Shown piece by piece: positions 5,972-7,264 of a DNA stretch of 7,264 nucleotides. The notes under the pieces were generated by a model. It did not search any database. It was not told the DNA's origin and saw nothing but the letters and a program-made list of their open reading frames with translations. Origin of the DNA: an uncultured Ignavibacteriota bacterium. GTDB taxonomy: Bacteria > Bacteroidota > Ignavibacteria > Tepidaquicellales > Tepidaquicellaceae. The stretch spans positions 1-7,264 of the forward strand of contig CALGII010000105.1 in the NCBI GenBank assembly GCA_937915485.1, given 5' to 3'. Numbering within the stretch: position 1 is the first letter of the stretch; each line of letters opens with the position of its first letter. Made by a program: the position numbers and the translations under genes.

Positions 5972-7201
5972 ATGAAAAAGAAAATTGTCATTATCGGAAC
6001 GGGATTTTCGGCGCTTAGTTTCATAAAGAAAATCAACAGGAAAATATTCGATGTTACGGTTGTAAGCCCTCGAAATCATTTTTTATTCACCCCTCTTCTG
6101 CCGAGCACTACCGTCGGAACAATTGAATTCAGAAGCATCATAGAACCCGTCAGAAACATAAGCGGCATAACTTTTCATCAATCATACTGCACGGGAATTG
6201 ACGCCGTGAACTCGAAAATCGAATGCGAAGACTCGGACACGGGAAAAAAGTACGCGCTGGGTTTTGACATTCTTGTAATTGCAGTCGGCGAAGTTACAAA
6301 TACTTACGGAATAAAGGGCGTGAATGAAAACGCGTTTTTCCTTAAAGAACTTTCCGACGCGAGAAATATCAGAACGAAGGTCGTGGATTGTTTTGAGAAC
6401 GCGTCGCTGCCCGGAATATCGCATCAGGAAAGAAAGGATTTCCTCAGGTTCGCGGTCTGCGGCGGTGGTCCTACGGGCGTTGAGTTCGCGGCGGAACTTC
6501 ACGATTTCATCGAAGAAGACGTAAAGCGGAAATACAGAGACCTTGCCGCATACGTGGAAATTATTCTGATTGAAGCGGGAAATTCGATACTCGCGTCTTT
6601 CGACAGGAAACTTTCGGAATACACGACAAAAATTTTCAAGAGGCAGAACATCGTAATAAAAACAAACTCGCCCGTAAAAGAAGTTGATGATAAACTTATT
6701 TATCTGGATAATGATACGTCTTTTAAGTACGGGCTTCTTGTCTGGGCGGCGGGAAATACGTCAACAAATCTCGTGCGCAATGTCGGGTTTAATCTCGACA
6801 GAAGGGGAAAAATTTTAACCGACTCTTTTTTCCGCGTGAGAAGCGGAGATAAAGCAAATGAAAATGTTTTTGCAATCGGGGACTGCGCCGCCATCGAAGG
6901 TTATGAGATACCCGCGACGGCTCAGGCGGCTCAGAAAACGGGCGTGTTTCTCGCCGGATACATTAACAGAAATTTTTACTCGGAAAGACCGTTCACTTTC
7001 AAAAACCTCGGAATGCTTGCGTATATAGGTAAGAGAAAGGCTCTTGCCGACCTGCCTCAATATAAAGGAACGGGATTCGGAGCGTTCCTGTTTTGGAGAA
7101 GCGCTTATCTTACGAGGCTTGTAAGTTTCAAGAATAAAGTGCTCGTAATTTTTGACTGGATAAAAACTTTCGTTTCGGGAAGAGACGTAAGCAACTTTTA
7201 A
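5972..7201 (+). CDS. Type II NADH:quinone oxidoreductase (NDH-2), Ndi1-like FAD protein
   Basis: Likely single-subunit, non-proton-pumping NADH dehydrogenase that passes electrons from NADH through FAD to membrane quinone at the inner face of the cytoplasmic membrane. At 409 residues it has the usual bacterial size. The FAD-binding motif is IIGTGFSA (G9, G11, A14). FTPLLPS and TVGTIEFRSIIEP follow, a hallmark of Ndi1-type enzymes. The second dinucleotide fold has CGGGPTG (164-169) with acidic E201 at the end of the next strand, which favours NADH over NADPH. FAIGD (D304) contacts FAD, followed by TAQAAQK (316-322) at the quinone site. The C-terminus (LGMLAYIG, then FLFWRSAYL and FDWIKTFVSGRD) closely resembles fungal Ndi1 and forms amphipathic membrane-binding helices. 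There is no EF-hand insert or signal peptide. The ATG at 5972 opens directly on the FAD fold; no good Shine-Dalgarno site is seen. A sulfide:quinone reductase is less likely because the characteristic cysteines are not evident. Confidence 0.92.
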   Translation: MKKKIVIIGTGFSALSFIKKINRKIFDVTVVSPRNHFLFTPLLPSTTVGTIEFRSIIEPVRNISGITFHQSYCTGIDAVNSKIECEDSDTGKKYALGFDILVIAVGEVTNTYGIKGVNENAFFLKELSDARNIRTKVVDCFENASLPGISHQERKDFLRFAVCGGGPTGVEFAAELHDFIEEDVKRKYRDLAAYVEIILIEAGNSILASFDRKLSEYTTKIFKRQNIVIKTNSPVKEVDDKLIYLDNDTSFKYGLLVWAAGNTSTNLVRNVGFNLDRRGKILTDSFFRVRSGDKANENVFAIGDCAAIEGYEIPATAQAAQKTGVFLAGYINRNFYSERPFTFKNLGMLAYIGKRKALADLPQYKGTGFGAFLFWRSAYLTRLVSFKNKVLVIFDWIKTFVSGRDVSNF

Positions 7202-7217
7202 GAGCAATTATAAATCG

Positions 7218-7236
7218 TAAATTTTAAATTTTAAAT
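7218..7236. repeat. Short AT-rich tandem repeat after the NDH-2 gene
   Basis: About 2.7 copies of TAAATTT in tandem, which is also largely self-complementary. It lies 17 bp after the NDH-2 stop codon. The octamer TAAGAGCA occurs at the stop codon (7199-7206) and again at 7254-7261, flanking it. No ORF or GC-rich terminator stem is visible before the window ends. Confidence 0.4.
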
Positions 7237-7264
7237 GAAGAGCTGGTAATTACTAAGAGCAGTT

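Noticed and set aside
6815..7207. 130-codon minus-strand ORF opposite the NDH-2 C-terminal region
   Set aside because: It is antisense to the conserved FAD and quinone motifs of NDH-2 and shows no domain of its own.
7235..7249. Possible start of a next gene after NDH-2
   Set aside because: The ATG at 7235 meets a stop after four codons, so no coding start is visible before the window ends.

Overview
The window most likely comes from a bacterium of the Fibrobacteres-Chlorobi-Bacteroidetes group, and Ignavibacteria is my best guess. Three things point there. A secreted protein ends in the type IX secretion (T9SS) type A sorting domain, in the 'LSQNYPNPFNP' form typical of that lineage. Most genes lack a strong Shine-Dalgarno site. 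Two intergenic stretches match the Bacteroidetes-type promoter pattern (TTG, about 20 nt, TAnnTTTG). This assignment is inference from sequence style; there is no rRNA here.

Layout. Positions 97-3684 (+) hold a complete dnaE, the replicative DNA polymerase III alpha subunit. After 42 bp comes a complete thioredoxin gene, trxA (3727-4050, +), probably in the same transcript. The pair ends at a strong hairpin terminator (4084-4110). This sits beside a second terminator of opposite polarity (4118-4141), which serves the converging gene at 4174-5067 (-), a signal-peptide and T9SS-sorted surface or secreted protein of unknown function. A 381-bp stretch without a convincing gene (5068-5448) follows; it holds a candidate distant promoter and a hairpin with repeated GCGTTTCG motifs. 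Next is a YjbQ/UPF0047 family gene (5449-5865, -), divergent from an FAD-dependent type II NADH:quinone oxidoreductase (5972-7201, +) that resembles fungal mitochondrial Ndi1. The last 63 bp are AT-rich and non-coding as far as visible.

How the genes relate. dnaE-trxA looks like a housekeeping replication/redox pair. The other three genes are separately promoted: an exported protein, a small cytosolic enzyme-like protein and a membrane-peripheral respiratory enzyme. I see no sign that they form one pathway. No mobile element, CRISPR array, tRNA or rRNA was seen. The window is mainly ordinary core genome. The points most worth a second look are the seemingly complete PHP metal site of DnaE, the changed quinone-site motif of the NADH dehydrogenase, the possible long structured leader of the T9SS gene, and the nested palindromic terminator.
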